From: Oscillospiraceae bacterium
GTDB taxonomy: Bacteria > Bacillota > Clostridia > Oscillospirales > Ruminococcaceae
Length of the DNA stretch: 15,781 bases
Direction of reading: 5' to 3'
Assembly (NCBI GenBank): GCA_019423445.1
Contig: JAHZBJ010000036.1
Coordinates: 2,434 to 18,214 of the forward strand
The translations under genes were made by a program, and so were the position numbers. Positions 13,895-15,781 of this stretch are shown piece after piece (the stretch's first letter is position 1; each line of letters opens with the position of its first letter). The notes under the pieces are model-generated. The model had not been told where the DNA came from. It saw nothing but the letters and a program-made list of their open reading frames with translations, and did no database searches.

Positions 13895-13923
13895 AGTATA
13901 CACTAATTTTATGAACAAATAAA
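13895..13923 (-). promoter_or_regulatory. Possible ymdB promoter
   Basis: The minus strand carries TATACT (13895-13900) with a weak -35 (TTTATT) 17 bases upstream, in a short AT-rich stretch just before the repeat cluster. The leader would be about 55 bases. Confidence 0.4.
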
Positions 13924-13931
13924 GCTTACAT

Positions 13932-14101
13932 GTCCGTGAGAAGCGTTGTGCGAACCGAACCGTTGTACCCCGCTCCCTGAGCATATCACCTGGGATTCAG
14001 AAGGCGGTTTTGTGGGTATATCCTGGACTCTTCCCAGCCCAAGCGGTTTGTTCAGGGAGCGGGGTACCGCCTGACGCCTCTGCGTCCCTCTTCTCACGGA
14101 T
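13932..14101 (-). repeat. Complete 170-bp MITE-like inverted-repeat element, copy 2
   Basis: The ends are GTCCGTGAGAAG and CTTCTCACGGAT. It is the reverse-orientation counterpart of 9056-9226, with the same length within one base and the same order of arms and centre. Its two arms (13965-13989 and the matching part of 14035-14101) are complementary at 21 of 25 positions. The arms read GTACCCC..GGGGTAC here but GTGCCCC..GGGGCAC in copy 1: both arms changed together. Confidence 0.88.
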
Positions 14102-14107
14102 ATAAAA

Positions 14108-14198
14108 AATTGCATCCCTCCCGTTGGTCGGGAACGTGGCCTCGAAAGCCCCACCGGGGCTTTCGTCCCATGCGTGACCGGCCAGGAACCGGGCCCTT
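14108..14198 (-). repeat. 91-bp dispersed repeat (R2), copy 2
   Basis: It is the reverse complement of 5575-5665 at about 84 of 91 positions. The internal palindrome is longer here: CGAAAGCCCC-ACC-GGGGCTTTCG (10-bp stem). It lies between a complete inverted-repeat element and a half copy. Confidence 0.88.
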
Positions 14199-14203
14199 GC
14201 CCA

Positions 14204-14299
14204 GGTTTTGTGGATTCGTCCAGCGCCCTCCCCAGTCCAAGTGCTTTGTTCAGGGAGCGGCGCAGAAACCAGCGATTCGGTGTCCGTATTCTCACGGAC
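14204..14299 (+). repeat. Half copy of the inverted-repeat element, cluster 3
   Basis: The left part (GGTTTTGTGG, then CCCAG) matches the centre of the neighbouring complete copy from about 14006. The last 67 bases (14233-14299) are a full arm, beginning CAGTCCAAGTGCTTTGTTCA and ending TTCTCACGGAC. The matching left arm is missing, with the R2 repeat in its place. Confidence 0.82.
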
Positions 14300-14337
14300 C
14301 TGAAAGCGGGGCCCCAAAAAGCGACAGCTTTTCCCCA

Positions 14338-14367
14338 TTGCTTTTCCCGGGGGCGGCAGAGTATAAT
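14338..14367 (+). promoter_or_regulatory. Promoter of the CAP-domain lipoprotein gene
   Basis: TTGCTT (14338-14343), an 18-base GC-rich spacer and a perfect TATAAT (14362-14367). The predicted leader is about 65 bases. Confidence 0.6.
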
Positions 14368-14438
14368 ATCCCTGTAGAAAATTTTCTCTGTTTCAACCTA
14401 CTCTCCTCCCCTTGCGGAGTTTGGAAGGGGGACTTTTT

Positions 14439-15104
14439 TTGTCAAAACCTTTCAGGGCCATGGGGGCCGCCCTGCTTGTGGCCCTGCTTCTGGCGGGCTG
14501 CGCTCCGGCAGATCCCGAGGGAACTTCCGGCTCTTTGGCAGCGGATCCCTCGCAGCCCTCTTCGGCGTCCCTGCCCTCTCCGTCTTCCTCTTCGTCTTCT
14601 TCCCAGCAATCTTCCCAGTCCGCGGCCCCTTCCTCCCAACCCGAACTTCAGCCGGGACCGGAGGCCCCTGAGGGATGCAGCTGGCTTACCATCACGGAAG
14701 CTGAAATCCTCACCCACATCAACAAGGAGCGGAAATCTCAGGGGCTCCAGCCCCTGACCTATGACAGCGATCTGGCGGCAGCGGCCCGGATCCGGTGCCG
14801 GGAGCTCTATCAGGAGAACTACGTGGCCCACACCCGGCCCAACGGCGATCCCTGGGAGACGGTACTTCAGACGGATGTGCCGGTGGAATATGCCCTGGCG
14901 GCGGAAAACCTGGCCTGGAGCAACCATGCCCCTGGGGAGTCCCTTACCGCTTTCCAGTGGTTTTCCATGTGGAAGGAAAGCGACGACCATTATGCTGCCA
15001 TGATCAATCCCAAGTACACCTACTGTGGAATAGCGGTGCTCACTGGCCCATATTTTCAGGGGGAGGACCAAAGTTACGCGGTGTGTCTGTTTTGCAGCTA
15101 CTGA
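14439..15104 (+). CDS. CAP/SCP-domain (YkwD-like) lipoprotein, 221 aa
   Basis: The start is a TTG at 14439 with GGAAGGGGG 7 bases upstream. The protein begins (M)SKPFRAMGAALLVALLLAGC, a lipoprotein signal with lipobox LAGC. A Ser/Pro/Gln-rich linker of about 50 residues follows, then a CAP domain from about residue 80 to the end: ILTHINKERKSQGLQPL, then VAHTRPNGDPW, YALAAENLAW, MWKESDDHYAAMINPKYT and GIAVLTG. The His of AHTRP, the Glu of AAEN and the His of DDHY correspond to the CAP cavity residues. Bacterial YkwD-type proteins are extracellular; their biochemical activity is mostly unknown, with links to spores or the cell wall. An earlier in-frame TTG (14412) has no SD site. No terminator is obvious after the stop. 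Confidence 0.92.
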   Translation: MSKPFRAMGAALLVALLLAGCAPADPEGTSGSLAADPSQPSSASLPSPSSSSSSSQQSSQSAAPSSQPELQPGPEAPEGCSWLTITEAEILTHINKERKSQGLQPLTYDSDLAAAARIRCRELYQENYVAHTRPNGDPWETVLQTDVPVEYALAAENLAWSNHAPGESLTAFQWFSMWKESDDHYAAMINPKYTYCGIAVLTGPYFQGEDQSYAVCLFCSY

Positions 15105-15167
15105 TCCTCGACGTTGGAAGAATTATGACAAGAATGTGAAAAAATAGACAATTTTCCTGTTTTTCTC

Positions 15168-15196
15168 TTGTGTTTCTCTTCTATCTAAGATAGAAT
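15168..15196 (+). promoter_or_regulatory. Promoter of the DUF805 gene
   Basis: TTGTGT (15168-15173), 17 bases and TAGAAT (15191-15196) lie in an AT-rich gap 84 bases before the start codon. Confidence 0.55.
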
Positions 15197-15279
15197 GAAA
15201 TTGCCCTTTCCTTTACGGAGATGGGTGACAGCGCGCCGGCATCTGCCCCGGCTTTGTATGGAAAGGAGAAATGAACACC

Positions 15280-15753
15280 ATGAACCAAATCATTGACTGC
15301 TATGTGGACGCATGGAGAAACTGGAACAACTTCTCCGGCAGGACCCGCCGTTCCGGTTACTGGTATACCGTGCTGGCCAACATCATTATTGCCGTCGTTT
15401 TTGGCATCCTCACCTCCATTGCAGGCATCTTCGGCATCCTCAGCACCCTGTATTCCCTGGCCTTCCTGGTGCCGGGCCTGGCCCTCACCATCCGCCGGCT
15501 CCACGACGCCGGCAAAAGCGGCTGGTGGATGCTGATCTACCTGGTCCCCCTGGTGGGCTGGATCCTGCTGCTGGTCTGGCTCTGCACCGACTCCGGCCCC
15601 GACAACCGGTGGGGTCCTAATCCCAAGGGCTACGGCCAGCCCTATGGTGCTCAGAACTATGGCGCTCAAAACTACGGCCCCCAGAACTACGGCCCCCAGA
15701 CTGGGTATCAGTACTCCCAGAGCGACGACAACCGCAAGGGCCCCGAGCTTTGA
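15280..15753 (+). CDS. DUF805 (YhaH-like) membrane protein with YG[A/P]QN repeat tail, 157 aa
   Basis: The N-terminus (MNQIIDCYVDAWRNWNNFSG, then RTRRSGYW) is the DUF805 signature: an amphipathic start, F-S-G-R-x-R-R and an aromatic pair. Hydrophobic segments follow, with LTIRRLHDAGKSGWW in a loop and VPLVGWILLLVWL as the last helix. The C-terminal 50 residues are hydrophilic and repetitive: YGAQN, YGAQN, YGPQN, YGPQT, then GYQYSQSDDNRKG. The function of DUF805 proteins is not established. I prefer the ATG at 15280 over 15271, because AAAGGAG is only 2 bases from the earlier ATG but 11 from the later one; both are possible. It has its own promoter. Confidence 0.9.
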   Translation: MNQIIDCYVDAWRNWNNFSGRTRRSGYWYTVLANIIIAVVFGILTSIAGIFGILSTLYSLAFLVPGLALTIRRLHDAGKSGWWMLIYLVPLVGWILLLVWLCTDSGPDNRWGPNPKGYGQPYGAQNYGAQNYGPQNYGPQTGYQYSQSDDNRKGPEL

Positions 15754-15781
15754 TCCTTTTGCCTCTTCGGGCAGCCGGCAC

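Noticed and set aside
13909..14295. Minus-strand 128-aa open frame across repeat cluster 3
   Set aside because: It is translated repeat sequence; similar peptide pieces appear wherever the R2 repeat and arms occur, with no SD site and no protein-like composition.
13932..14299. CRISPR array in repeat cluster 3
   Set aside because: Repeats are few, inverted as well as direct, irregularly spaced and found in three separate gaps; no cas genes.

Overview
The window looks like a chromosomal segment of a GC-rich, gut-type Clostridia bacterium, probably Oscillospiraceae (Flavonifractor/Lawsonibacter/Intestinimonas-like). The reasons are Gram-positive style Shine-Dalgarno (SD) sites, GTG and TTG starts, lipoprotein signals, a sortase-type C-terminus, the Asp23-like/FakA pair and YmdB. 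The genus is inference only. Almost all genes are core or housekeeping. I see no phage, CRISPR array, transposase or defence locus.

Layout. Positions 1-1381 (minus) hold a SEDS-family (RodA/FtsW-like) membrane protein followed by the start of a 2-hydroxyacid dehydrogenase cut by the window edge. A divergent promoter region leads into a plus-strand run, 1620-5559: formate-tetrahydrofolate ligase (fhs), a small lipoprotein with an Asp/Tyr-rich tail, tsaE, tsaB (both needed for tRNA t6A37) and rpiB. After a repeat-filled gap comes upp (uracil salvage) with a strong terminator. It faces a minus-strand tRNA-Met/tRNA-Glu operon that has its own near-consensus promoter and terminator.

A minus-strand winged-helix regulator with a decayed receiver domain (6880-7431) and an AT-rich gap precede a probably abundant secreted protein with an NPDTG anchor signal (7905-8921). 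A second repeat cluster follows. The minus-strand block 13835-9320 then carries ymdB, an orphan peptide-type ABC solute-binding lipoprotein, an Asp23/YloU-family gene and fakA; the asp23-fakA promoter sits inside the end of the solute-binding gene. A third repeat cluster (13932-14299) separates ymdB from a divergent CAP/SCP-domain lipoprotein and a DUF805 membrane protein.

The most unusual content is in three intergenic clusters (5575-5814, 9025-9320, 13932-14299). They share a dispersed repeat family. Two near-complete copies of about 170 bp have 11-bp terminal inverted repeats (GTCCGTGAGAA type) and long complementary arms, and there are several half copies. A separate 91-bp repeat with a strong internal palindrome is present twice, next to half copies. 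This resembles a MITE- or BIME-like family with no transposase in the window.
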